Program-made: the position numbers and the translations under genes
Assembly: GCA_038212215.1 (NCBI GenBank)
Contig: JBBQUT010000045.1
Location: 1 to 27,538 of the forward strand
Direction: 5' to 3'
From: JALZAI01 sp038212215
Lineage (GTDB): Bacteria; Actinomycetota; Actinomycetes; Mycobacteriales; Jatrophihabitantaceae
DNA length: 27,538 nt
Shown here: one piece after another, positions 20,939 to 27,538 of the stretch
Layout: each line of letters starts with the position of its first letter
Position numbering within the stretch: the stretch's first letter is position 1
The notes under the pieces: model-generated
What the model saw: the letters and a program-made list of their open reading frames with translations, nothing else
Database searches by the model: none
What the model was told of the DNA's origin: nothing

Positions 20939-22804
20939 ATGGCACGAGCCGTCGGTATCGACCTCGGTACCACCAACTCCGTCGTCTCCGTCCTCTCCGG
21001 CGGCGAGCCGGAGGTCATCGCGAACTCCGAAGGTTCGCGCACCACCCCAAGCGTCGTGGCGTTCGCCAAGAACGGTGAGGTGCTCGTTGGCGAGGTCGCC
21101 AAGCGACAGGCCGTGACGAATATCGACCGCACGATCCGTTCCGTGAAGCGCCACATGGGCGAGTCGAACTGGAAGGTCGACATCGACGGCAAGTCCTACA
21201 ACCCGCAGGAGATCAGCGCGCGCGTGCTGCAGAAGCTCAAGCGCGACGCGGAGGCCTACCTCGGTGACACCGTCACGGACGCCGTCATCACGGTGCCGGC
21301 CTACTTCAACGACGCCCAGCGCCAGGCCACCAAGGAAGCCGGTGAGATCGCAGGCCTGAACGTCCTGCGCATCATCAACGAGCCCACCGCCGCTGCACTC
21401 GCCTACGGTCTCGACAAGGGCGAGAAGGAGCAGACGATCCTGGTCTTCGACCTCGGTGGAGGCACGTTCGACGTGTCGCTGCTCGAGATCGGCGACGGCA
21501 TCGTCGAGGTCAAGGCCACCAGCGGTGACAACCACCTCGGTGGCGACGACTGGGACGAGCGCCTCGTCGCGCACCTCGCGACCCAGTTCAAGAACGCGCA
21601 CGGCGTAGACCTGACCAAGGACAAGATGGCGCTGCAGCGTCTGCGTGAGGCGTCGGAGAAGGCGAAGATCGAGCTCTCGAGCTCGATGCAGACCTCGATC
21701 AACCTGCCCTACATCACGGCGTCGGCCGACGGCCCGCTGCACCTCGACGAGACGCTCACCCGCGCCCAGTTCGAGAAGCTCACGAGCGACCTGCTCGACC
21801 GCTGCAAGGCTCCCTTCGCTGCGGTCATCAAGGACGCCGGTGTCGCCCTCGGCGACATCGACCACGTCGTCCTCGTCGGCGGCTCGACCCGCATGCCGGC
21901 CGTGACCGAGCTCGTGAAGGAGCTCACCGGCGGCCAGGAGCCCAACAAGTCCGTCAACCCCGACGAGGTCGTCGCCATCGGCGCCTCGCTGCAGGCCGGC
22001 GTGCTCAAGGGTGAGGTCAAGGACGTCCTCCTTCTCGACGTCACGCCGCTGTCGCTGGGCATCGAGACCAAGGGCGGCATCATGACGCGCCTCATCGAGC
22101 GCAACACGACGATCCCGACCAAGCGCTCGGAGATCTTCACGACGGCCGATGACAACCAGCCGTCCGTACTCATCCAGGTCTTCCAGGGTGAGCGTGAGAT
22201 GGCGGCCTACAACAAGAAGCTCGGCACGTTCGAGCTCATGGGCCTGCCGCCGGCGCCGCGCGGAGTGCCGCAGATCGAGGTCACCTTCGACATCGATGCC
22301 AACGGCATCGTCCACGTCGCTGCCAAGGACCTGGGGACGGGCAAGGAGCAGAAGATCACGATCACCGCCTCCTCGGGTCTGGCCAAGGACGAGATCGACA
22401 AGATGGTGCAGGACGCGCAGTCTCACGCCGAGGAGGACCGCAAGCGCCGCGAAGAGGCAGAGATCCGCAACTCCGCGGAGTCGTTGCTGCACCAGACGGA
22501 GAAGTTCCTGGCCGACAACGGCGACAAGGTGCCCGAAGACGCCAAGAGCAACGTCGAGGGTCCGCTCGCCGACCTCAAGAAGGCGCTCGCGGGCGACGAC
22601 ATCGACGCCATCAAGGACGCCGCGGAGAAGGTCGCCACGACCAGCCAGGCGCTCGGTGCGGCGATGTACGCCAACGCCGGTGCCAACGCCGCCGACGGCG
22701 GTTCGGGTGCGGGTGCCGACGAGTCGGCCGGTACGAAGTCCTCCGACGATGACGTGGTCGACGCCGAGATCGTCGACGACGAGGACCACAAGGCGGAGCA
22801 GTGA
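20939..22804 (+). CDS. dnaK: molecular chaperone DnaK (Hsp70)
   Basis: A 621-residue ATP-driven chaperone. The N-terminal ATPase has phosphate-1 GIDLGTTNSVVSV, adenosine and connecting motifs around INEPTAAALAYGLD, phosphate-2 VFDLGGGTFDVSLLEIGDG and HVVLVGGSTRMPAV. The linker DVLLLDVTPLSLGIETKGG leads to the substrate domain (NTTIPTKRSEIFTTADDNQ), and the lid ends in a Gly/Ala then acidic tail (VVDAEIVDDEDH). The length is normal. ATG 20939 has AAGGAG about 11 bases upstream, and a longer in-frame reading from 20888 does not match the family. It overlaps grpE by GTGA. Expression is expected to be heat-inducible through HspR, given the upstream HAIR-like operator. Confidence 0.99.
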   Translation: MARAVGIDLGTTNSVVSVLSGGEPEVIANSEGSRTTPSVVAFAKNGEVLVGEVAKRQAVTNIDRTIRSVKRHMGESNWKVDIDGKSYNPQEISARVLQKLKRDAEAYLGDTVTDAVITVPAYFNDAQRQATKEAGEIAGLNVLRIINEPTAAALAYGLDKGEKEQTILVFDLGGGTFDVSLLEIGDGIVEVKATSGDNHLGGDDWDERLVAHLATQFKNAHGVDLTKDKMALQRLREASEKAKIELSSSMQTSINLPYITASADGPLHLDETLTRAQFEKLTSDLLDRCKAPFAAVIKDAGVALGDIDHVVLVGGSTRMPAVTELVKELTGGQEPNKSVNPDEVVAIGASLQAGVLKGEVKDVLLLDVTPLSLGIETKGGIMTRLIERNTTIPTKRSEIFTTADDNQPSVLIQVFQGEREMAAYNKKLGTFELMGLPPAPRGVPQIEVTFDIDANGIVHVAAKDLGTGKEQKITITASSGLAKDEIDKMVQDAQSHAEEDRKRREEAEIRNSAESLLHQTEKFLADNGDKVPEDAKSNVEGPLADLKKALAGDDIDAIKDAAEKVATTSQALGAAMYANAGANAADGGSGAGADESAGTKSSDDDVVDAEIVDDEDHKAEQ

Positions 22805-23391
22805 CCGAGCAGAACGAGCCGGGCTTCTCCTTCCAGGACAAGCGCCGGATCGATCCTCAGACCGGAGAGGTGCGGGAGCCCGGCGTCACGCCGGGCGCCC
22901 CCGCACCCTCTCCGGGGTCTGACCAGTTCGACGACATCGTCAGCGGCCTCGACGTGGAGGCCGACCTCGGTGCCGTCGACACGAAGGTCGCGGAGCTCAC
23001 CGCCGACCTCCAGCGCGTGCACGCGGAATACGCCAACTACCGCAAGCGCGTGGACCGCGACCGCGACACCAACCGCGACCTCGCCGTGGGCTCGGCCCTG
23101 TCGGAGCTGCTCCCGGTGCTCGACGACATCGGTCGCGCGCGCGACCACGGAGATCTCGACGGCGCCTTCAAGTCGGTCGCCGAGAGCCTCGAAGCCACCG
23201 TCGCCCGCCTGGGCCTCGAGCGCTTCGCGACCGCAGGCGACCAGTTCGACCCCACGATCCACGAGGCCATCACCCACGCCATCACGCCCGACGTGACCGG
23301 CCCCACGTGCATCCAGGTCTTCCAACCCGGCTACCGCTACAAGTCACGAGTCCTACGCCCAGCCATAGTCGCCGTAGCCGACCCCGAATAG
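22801..23391 (+). CDS. grpE: nucleotide-exchange factor GrpE
   Basis: A 196-residue exchange factor that releases ADP from DnaK. The N-terminus is disordered and Pro/Gly-rich; the long dimerising helix covers about residues 55-90 (ELTADLQRVHAEYANYRKR). The C-terminal beta domain has GLERFATAGDQFDPTIHEAI and the family ending in LRPAIVAVADPE. GTG 22801 overlaps the dnaK stop, so translation is coupled. The last 25 codons change style abruptly: CAA, TCA, CGA, CTA, CCA, ATA, GTA and GAA appear together, although CTA and ATA are very rare elsewhere in this region. The protein itself looks intact. Confidence 0.97.
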   Translation: MTEQNEPGFSFQDKRRIDPQTGEVREPGVTPGAPAPSPGSDQFDDIVSGLDVEADLGAVDTKVAELTADLQRVHAEYANYRKRVDRDRDTNRDLAVGSALSELLPVLDDIGRARDHGDLDGAFKSVAESLEATVARLGLERFATAGDQFDPTIHEAITHAITPDVTGPTCIQVFQPGYRYKSRVLRPAIVAVADPE

Positions 23392-23394
23392 CCA

Positions 23395-23448
23395 ACCAAG
23401 ACCAAGACCAAGAACAAGACCAAGAACAAGACCAAGAACAAGAACAAG
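23395..23448 (+). repeat. hexamer tandem repeat, nine units of A(C/A)CAAG
   Basis: Nine consecutive 6-bp units, ACCAAG or AACAAG, start four bases after the grpE stop. The order is three ACCAAG, then AACAAG/ACCAAG alternating, then two AACAAG. As RNA this would be U-free and unstructured. In one frame it would read Gln-Asp/Gln-Glu repeats, but no ribosome site supports translation. Confidence 0.9.
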
Positions 23449-23565
23449 AGCGCACCAACGCGACCCGTGCCCCAGGACTCAGTAGGCGCCAGCCGTCCCA
23501 GTCAGCGCACCAACCAGCACCTCACGCAACGAAGCCCCTGTGGGCGCCAGCCGACCTACGACGAC

Positions 23566-23582
23566 CCCGCCCGAAGGGCGGG
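23566..23582 (+). terminator. intercistronic hairpin between grpE and dnaJ
   Basis: CCCGCCC-GAA-GGGCGGG is a perfect 7-bp GC stem with a 3-base loop. No T tract follows, so it may be a partial terminator or an RNA-stability element that sets the dnaK-grpE to dnaJ-hspR ratio. Confidence 0.45.
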
Positions 23583-23747
23583 CAAGGAGTCGGTCACCCC
23601 CACACCCGCAGGCCACAAGTACGCAGAGCAAGTCGGGACGGGTCCGGGACCGTCAGCGGAAATCCTTCCCTTTCCGAGGACGGCCCAGACCGGCCCGACG
23701 ACCACAGACCAGCCAGACGACCGACAACCTGAGAGGAGGACATCGAG

Positions 23748-24932
23748 ATGAGCCAGAAGGACTGGATCGACAAGGACTTCTACAAAGCCCTAGGTGTCCA
23801 GAAGACCGCCTCCCAGGCAGAGATCAAGAAGGCCTTCCGTACGTTGGCCAAGAAGCATCACCCCGACAGCAACGAGAACGACCCGAAGTCCGAGGCCAAG
23901 TTCAAGGACGTGTCCGAGGCCTACGACGTCCTCTCGGATGAGAAGACCCGCAAGGAGTACGACGAGATCCGTTCCTACGGCGGCGGCATCCGCATGCCCG
24001 GAGGCTTCGGTGGTGGCGGATCGACTGGCGGTCAGGGCGTGCCGTTCGACCTGTCGGACCTGCTCAACCGCACGGGTGGCGGCGGTGGCGGCGGGGGCTT
24101 CGGCGACGTCTTCGGCAACATCTTCAACCGCGGCCCGAGCCCCAGCGCGCGCCGTGCCCGACGCGGCGCTGACATCGAGAGCAGCGTGACGCTCAGCTTC
24201 GACGAGGCGTTGCAGGGCCTGACGCTGCCGCTGCGTCTCACGTCCGACGCGGTGTGCGGCCTCTGCCAGGGCACGGGTGCCAAGAACGGCACGACACCTC
24301 GCGTGTGCCCCACCTGCCAGGGCGTCGGTCAGGTCAACCGCAACCAGGGCGGATTCTCGATCCCCGAGACATGCCGCGAGTGCCACGGTCGCGGCCTCGT
24401 GGTCGACGACCCCTGCCCGCAGTGCCACGGCAGCGGCCACGCGCCGTCGACGCGCACGGTCCAGGCGCGCATCCCGGCCGGCGTGCGCAACGGTCAGAAG
24501 ATCCGGCTGCGTGGCAAGGGCGTCGCCGGCGAGAACGGTGGCGAGGCGGGCGACCTGCTCGTGGTGGTCAACGTCTCGCAGCACCCCGTCTTCGGGCGTG
24601 ATGGGGACAACCTCACCGTCACGTTGCCGGTGACGTTCGCCGAGGCTGCCCTCGGTGCCGACATCAGCGTCCCGGTGCCTGGTGGAGGCACCGTCAAGCT
24701 CCGGCTCGCCGAAGGCACGCAGAACGGCCGCCAGCTGCGCGTGCGCGGCAAGGGCGTACGACGCAAGGACGGCACGATGGGGGATCTGCTCGTCACGGTC
24801 GACGTCGCCGTTCCGCAGAAGCTCTCAGCGACGCAGCGGGATGCGTTGTCGGCGTACTCCGCCGCCTCGCAGGACCACGACCCTCGCGCCGAGCTCTTCG
24901 CCCGCGCGAAGGAGGATGGAGGCACGTCATGA
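23748..24932 (+). CDS. dnaJ: chaperone DnaJ (type I Hsp40)
   Basis: A 394-residue co-chaperone that delivers substrates to DnaK and stimulates its ATPase. The J domain (residues about 9-75) has KKHHPDSN with the HPD triad. A Gly-rich region (80-125) follows, then the zinc domain with all four repeats: CGLCQGTG, CPTCQGVG, CRECHGRG and CPQCHGSG. The C-terminal substrate domains have IPAGVRNGQKIRLRGKG, VSQHPVFGRDGDNL and ISVPVPGGGTVKLRL. ATG 23748 stands eight bases after AGGAGG. The stop overlaps hspR by ATGA. The start region also has an uncommon CTA codon, as at the end of grpE. The N-terminus SQKDWIDKDFYKALGV is typical of actinobacterial DnaJ1. Confidence 0.98.
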   Translation: MSQKDWIDKDFYKALGVQKTASQAEIKKAFRTLAKKHHPDSNENDPKSEAKFKDVSEAYDVLSDEKTRKEYDEIRSYGGGIRMPGGFGGGGSTGGQGVPFDLSDLLNRTGGGGGGGGFGDVFGNIFNRGPSPSARRARRGADIESSVTLSFDEALQGLTLPLRLTSDAVCGLCQGTGAKNGTTPRVCPTCQGVGQVNRNQGGFSIPETCRECHGRGLVVDDPCPQCHGSGHAPSTRTVQARIPAGVRNGQKIRLRGKGVAGENGGEAGDLLVVVNVSQHPVFGRDGDNLTVTLPVTFAEAALGADISVPVPGGGTVKLRLAEGTQNGRQLRVRGKGVRRKDGTMGDLLVTVDVAVPQKLSATQRDALSAYSAASQDHDPRAELFARAKEDGGTS

Positions 24933-25333
24933 ACGACGATCGCCTGCGTCCCGACGACGGCGCACCCGTCTACGTGATCTCCGTCGCCGCCCAGATCACC
25001 GGCTTGCACCCGCAGACCCTGCGGCAGTACGACCGGCTCGGTCTGGTGTCGCCAGACCGCACCGGTGGTCGCAACCGGCTCTACTCGCTGCGCGACATCG
25101 CACGTCTGCGTGAAGTGTCACGTCTCTCGGCCGAGGGCGTCAACCTCGCCGGCATCCACCGGATCCTCGAGCTCGAGTCCGACAACGAACGCCTCCGTTC
25201 GCAGCTGGGCATCCTGCTCGCCGAGCTCCAGCGACTGCGACCAGGCATCGGCTCGCGCCCGGCCCCGGGCCCGAGCGAGCCCTCCAACGCTCTTGTCGTC
25301 TGGCGCCCCCGCCCCGCCGACCGCACCCGCTGA
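24929..25333 (+). CDS. hspR: heat-shock repressor HspR (MerR family)
   Basis: A 134-residue MerR-type winged-helix repressor. The DNA-binding domain spans residues 15-70: VYVISVAAQITGLHPQTLRQ, YDRLGLVSPDRTGGRNRLYS, then LRDIARLREVSRL. A coiled coil (NLAGIHRILELESDNERLRS) and a Pro/Arg-rich C-terminus follow. HspR binds HAIR operators, with DnaK as co-repressor in Streptomyces, and the dnaK promoter here has such a site, so the operon is probably autoregulated. ATG 24929 overlaps the dnaJ stop by four bases. The order dnaK-grpE-dnaJ-hspR is the standard actinobacterial one. Confidence 0.96.
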   Translation: MNDDRLRPDDGAPVYVISVAAQITGLHPQTLRQYDRLGLVSPDRTGGRNRLYSLRDIARLREVSRLSAEGVNLAGIHRILELESDNERLRSQLGILLAELQRLRPGIGSRPAPGPSEPSNALVVWRPRPADRTR

Positions 25334-25450
25334 CCCAGCCCACTCCCGGATGAAGGTGGCCCGTCGTGCGCTAGACGCAACCCAGGCGCCCCACCGACCC
25401 GCCACCTGACCGCTCTCCGGACATCGGGAGCGAGAAAGACCGTGTGAGAC

Positions 25451-27538
25451 ATGGACATTGCGTTCACCACCCGCAGTCAGGACGCGCTCAGCCGCGCCGT
25501 TCGCCGAGCCGCCACGGCCGGGCAGTCGCAGGTCGAGCCGCTGCACGTGCTCGGTGCCCTTCTCGCGCAGGGCGACGTCGGCGATGACATCGCTGCTGCC
25601 GTACTCGAGCGCGTCCACGTCGACCACGCGGCGCTCGCGCGCCAGGTCGAGGAGGAGCTGGCCGCCCTTCCGTCGGCGGTCGGTCAGACCGTGCAGGCGC
25701 CAGGACTGTCGCCCACGACCTTCCGCGTCGTCCAGGCAGCGCAAGAGCTCGCCACCGAGCGCGGCGACTCGTTCGTCTCGACGGAGCACCTCCTCGTCGG
25801 CCTCGCGCAGCAGGGTGGTCCCGGCGTCGCCGACTCCCTCGCTGCTGCCGGAGCCACTCCGGCTGCGCTCATCGACGCGATCTCTGCGGTGCGTCAGCGC
25901 CCGGTCACGACAGCCGACCCGGAGGGGTCGTTCAAGGCGCTCGAGAAGTACAGCGTCGACCTCACCGCTCTGGCTCGTGAAGGCCGGATCGACCCGGTCA
26001 TCGGGCGCGACGCGGAGATCCGGCGCGTGGTGCAGGTGTTGTCGCGGCGTACGAAGAACAACCCCGTGCTCATCGGCGAGCCGGGTGTCGGCAAGACCGC
26101 CGTGGTCGAGGGGCTCGCACAGCGCATGGTCGCCGGCGATGTGCCGGAGTCCTTGCGCGGCAAGCGACTCGTGTCGCTCGACCTCGCCGCGATGCTCGCC
26201 GGCGCGCAGTTCCGCGGGCAGTTCGAGGAGCGGCTCAAGAGCGTGCTCGACGAGATCAAGGGCAGCGACGGTCAGGTCGTCACGTTCATCGACGAGCTGC
26301 ACACGGTGGTCGGCGCCGGTGCGAGCGGCGACTCCGCGATGGACGCGGGCAACATGCTCAAGCCGATGCTCGCGCGCGGCGAGCTTCGGATGGTCGGCGC
26401 GACCACCCTCGATGAGTACCGCGAGCGGATCGAGAAGGACCCCGCGCTCGAGCGCCGCTTCCAGCAGGTGTTCGTGGGCGAGCCGAGCGTCGAGGACACC
26501 GTCGGGATCCTGCGAGGGATCAAGGAGAAGTACGAGGCGCACCACAAGGTCGCCATCGCCGACTCCGCGCTGGTGGCCGCCGCCACGCTGTCGGACCGCT
26601 ACATCACGCACCGCTTCCTGCCCGACAAGGCCATCGATCTCATCGACGAGGCTGCGTCGCGCCTGCGCATGGAGATCGACTCGTCGCCCACCGAGATCGA
26701 TGCGCTTCAACGTCAGGTCGACCGGATGCGGATGGAGGAGCTCGCACTCGTGCGCGAGACCGACGCTGCCTCTGTCGAGCGGCTCGCCAAGCTCCGCGCC
26801 GACCTTGCCGACAAGGGCGAGGAACTCATGGCGATGCGCGTGCGATGGGATGCGGAGAAGGAGGGCCTCGATCGCGTCGGAGACCTCAAGATCCGGATCG
26901 ACGAGCTGCGCATGCTGGCCGAGCGCGCCCAGCGCGACGGCGACTTCGAGCAGGCCTCACGACTGCTGTACGCCGAGATCCCGCTGCTGGAATCGCAGCT
27001 GGCACAGGCGGTCACGACGACGAGCGACCGGGCACGCATGGTGCACGAAGAGGTCGGACCGGACGACATCGCCGAGGTCGTCGGCGCGTGGACGGGGATC
27101 CCGGCCGGGCGTCTGCTCGAGGGCGAGACCGCCAAGCTGCTGCGCATGGAGGACGAGCTCGCACAGCGCGTCGTGGGCCAACCCGAGGCGGTACGTGCCG
27201 TGAGCGATGCCGTTCGCCGGGCTCGCGCAGGGGTCTCTGACCCCGACCGGCCCACCGGATCGTTCCTGTTCCTCGGGCCCACTGGCGTTGGCAAGACGGA
27301 GCTCGCCAAGGCGCTCGCGGAGTTCCTCTTCGACGACGAGCGCGCGATGACTCGCATCGACATGAGCGAGTACGGCGAGAAGCACACCGTGGCGCGCCTC
27401 GTCGGAGCCCCTCCCGGCTACGTCGGCTACGAGGAGGGCGGGCAGCTCACCGAGGCCGTACGCCGCCGCCCGTACACCGTCGTGCTCCTCGACGAGGTCG
27501 AGAAGGCGCACCCCGAGGTCTTCGACGTCCTCCTGCAG
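25451..27538 (+). CDS. clpB: ATP-dependent disaggregase ClpB, 3' end beyond the window
   Basis: 696 codons are open to the window edge; a complete ClpB has about 850-870. The N domain (1-145) begins MDIAFTTRSQDALSRAVRR. AAA+ module 1 has Walker A GEPGVGKT (209-216), Walker B VVTFIDELHTVVG and MLARGELRMVGATTLDEYR. The M-domain coiled coil runs from about 400 to 520 (DALQRQVDRMRMEELAL to ERAQRDGDFEQASRLLY). Module 2 has VGAWTGIPAGRLLEGE, Walker A GPTGVGKT (609-616), DMSEYGEKHTVARLVGAPPG and Walker B VVLLDEVEKAHPEVFD. With DnaK/DnaJ/GrpE it dissolves protein aggregates. It lies 117 bp after hspR. No HAIR site was found in that gap, so it may be read from the dnaK promoter. Confidence 0.98.
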   Translation, partial: MDIAFTTRSQDALSRAVRRAATAGQSQVEPLHVLGALLAQGDVGDDIAAAVLERVHVDHAALARQVEEELAALPSAVGQTVQAPGLSPTTFRVVQAAQELATERGDSFVSTEHLLVGLAQQGGPGVADSLAAAGATPAALIDAISAVRQRPVTTADPEGSFKALEKYSVDLTALAREGRIDPVIGRDAEIRRVVQVLSRRTKNNPVLIGEPGVGKTAVVEGLAQRMVAGDVPESLRGKRLVSLDLAAMLAGAQFRGQFEERLKSVLDEIKGSDGQVVTFIDELHTVVGAGASGDSAMDAGNMLKPMLARGELRMVGATTLDEYRERIEKDPALERRFQQVFVGEPSVEDTVGILRGIKEKYEAHHKVAIADSALVAAATLSDRYITHRFLPDKAIDLIDEAASRLRMEIDSSPTEIDALQRQVDRMRMEELALVRETDAASVERLAKLRADLADKGEELMAMRVRWDAEKEGLDRVGDLKIRIDELRMLAERAQRDGDFEQASRLLYAEIPLLESQLAQAVTTTSDRARMVHEEVGPDDIAEVVGAWTGIPAGRLLEGETAKLLRMEDELAQRVVGQPEAVRAVSDAVRRARAGVSDPDRPTGSFLFLGPTGVGKTELAKALAEFLFDDERAMTRIDMSEYGEKHTVARLVGAPPGYVGYEEGGQLTEAVRRRPYTVVLLDEVEKAHPEVFDVLLQ

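Larger units (their letters stand above)
23392..23747. other. 356-bp grpE-dnaJ spacer of unusual composition
   Basis: No convincing gene was found. The plus strand is C/A-rich and has no T at all from 23390 to 23467. It contains nine hexamer repeats (23395-23448), an 11-bp direct repeat GGCGCCAGCCG (23485-23495 and 23543-23553), a 7-bp stem hairpin (23566-23582) and the dnaJ ribosome site AGGAGG (23734-23739). Elsewhere in this operon genes overlap by four bases. Confidence 0.7.

Noticed and set aside
20567..22789. 740-codon minus-strand open frame
   Set aside because: It is the antisense shadow of dnaK, a common artefact of G/C-ending codons.
23307..23732. 141-codon frame encoding Gln-Asp/Gln-Glu repeats
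   Set aside because: It overlaps the end of grpE in another frame and merely translates the hexamer repeat; no ribosome site precedes it.
23467..23751. 94-codon GTG-initiated frame in the grpE-dnaJ spacer that ends in an ATGA overlap with dnaJ
   Set aside because: It has no ribosome site, markedly lower third-position GC than the neighbours and a disordered product. The overlap is probably chance, though a translated leader is not excluded.
25118..26710. 530-codon minus-strand open frame across hspR and clpB
   Set aside because: It is antisense to two well-identified genes and has no recognisable domain.

Overview
The window is chromosomal DNA from a high-GC actinobacterium (Actinomycetota). 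The evidence is the strongly G/C-ending codon use, the many GTG and TTG starts, the ponA - GT87 - rpsF - ssb - rpsR - rplI - dnaB gene order also known near oriC of mycobacteria, a HAIR-like operator with an HspR regulator at the dnaK operon, and an LAXTG sortase motif. I cannot name the genus. No tRNA, rRNA, CRISPR array, insertion sequence or phage gene was seen.

Layout. (1) 1-1922 is an accessory stretch: the 5' end of a DUF222/13E12-type gene (minus), then an ATGA-overlapped operon of an ArsR regulator and two SRPBCC proteins (plus). The second SRPBCC gene is broken by a 13-bp tandem duplication. (2) 1923-9302 is a minus-strand core block: class A penicillin-binding protein and GT87 membrane transferase (4-bp overlap), then rpsF-ssb-rpsR-rplI, then dnaB. 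The rpsF leader can fold so that its Shine-Dalgarno is paired. The 450-bp gap between rplI and dnaB holds a terminator, three same-facing DnaA-box-like 9-mers and a 29-bp palindrome. (3) 9504-11765 (minus) is a membrane-bound Fe-S/CCG-domain oxidoreductase. (4) 11904-20749 is a cell-envelope/exopolysaccharide region: a helical protein of unknown function, a low-molecular-weight tyrosine phosphatase, a Wzz-Wzc-type tyrosine kinase on the opposite strand with a repeat-expanded tail, a polyprenyl glycosylphosphotransferase, a secreted LAXTG-anchored protein, a DUF4012 protein and a polytopic membrane protein. (5) 20939-27538 is the heat-shock block dnaK-grpE-dnaJ-hspR-clpB; clpB runs off the end.

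How the genes fit together. Block 2 couples replication (DnaB, SSB), translation (S6, S18, L9) and wall synthesis (PBP, GT87). Block 4 looks like the initiating and regulatory part of a surface-polysaccharide pathway: the glycosylphosphotransferase loads the first sugar on undecaprenyl phosphate, the BY-kinase and phosphatase would control polymerisation, and the LAXTG, DUF4012 and membrane proteins would act at or outside the membrane. Block 5 is an HspR-controlled chaperone and disaggregase set.

No wholly new system is evident. The signals most worth following are the SD-sequestering rpsF leader, the DnaA-box-like cluster plus palindrome by dnaB, the zinc-free S18 in the main ribosomal operon, the pentapeptide-expanded kinase tail, the overlapping SigH/SigR-like promoter and HAIR operator at dnaK, and the odd T-free repeat and codon-use switch between grpE and dnaJ.
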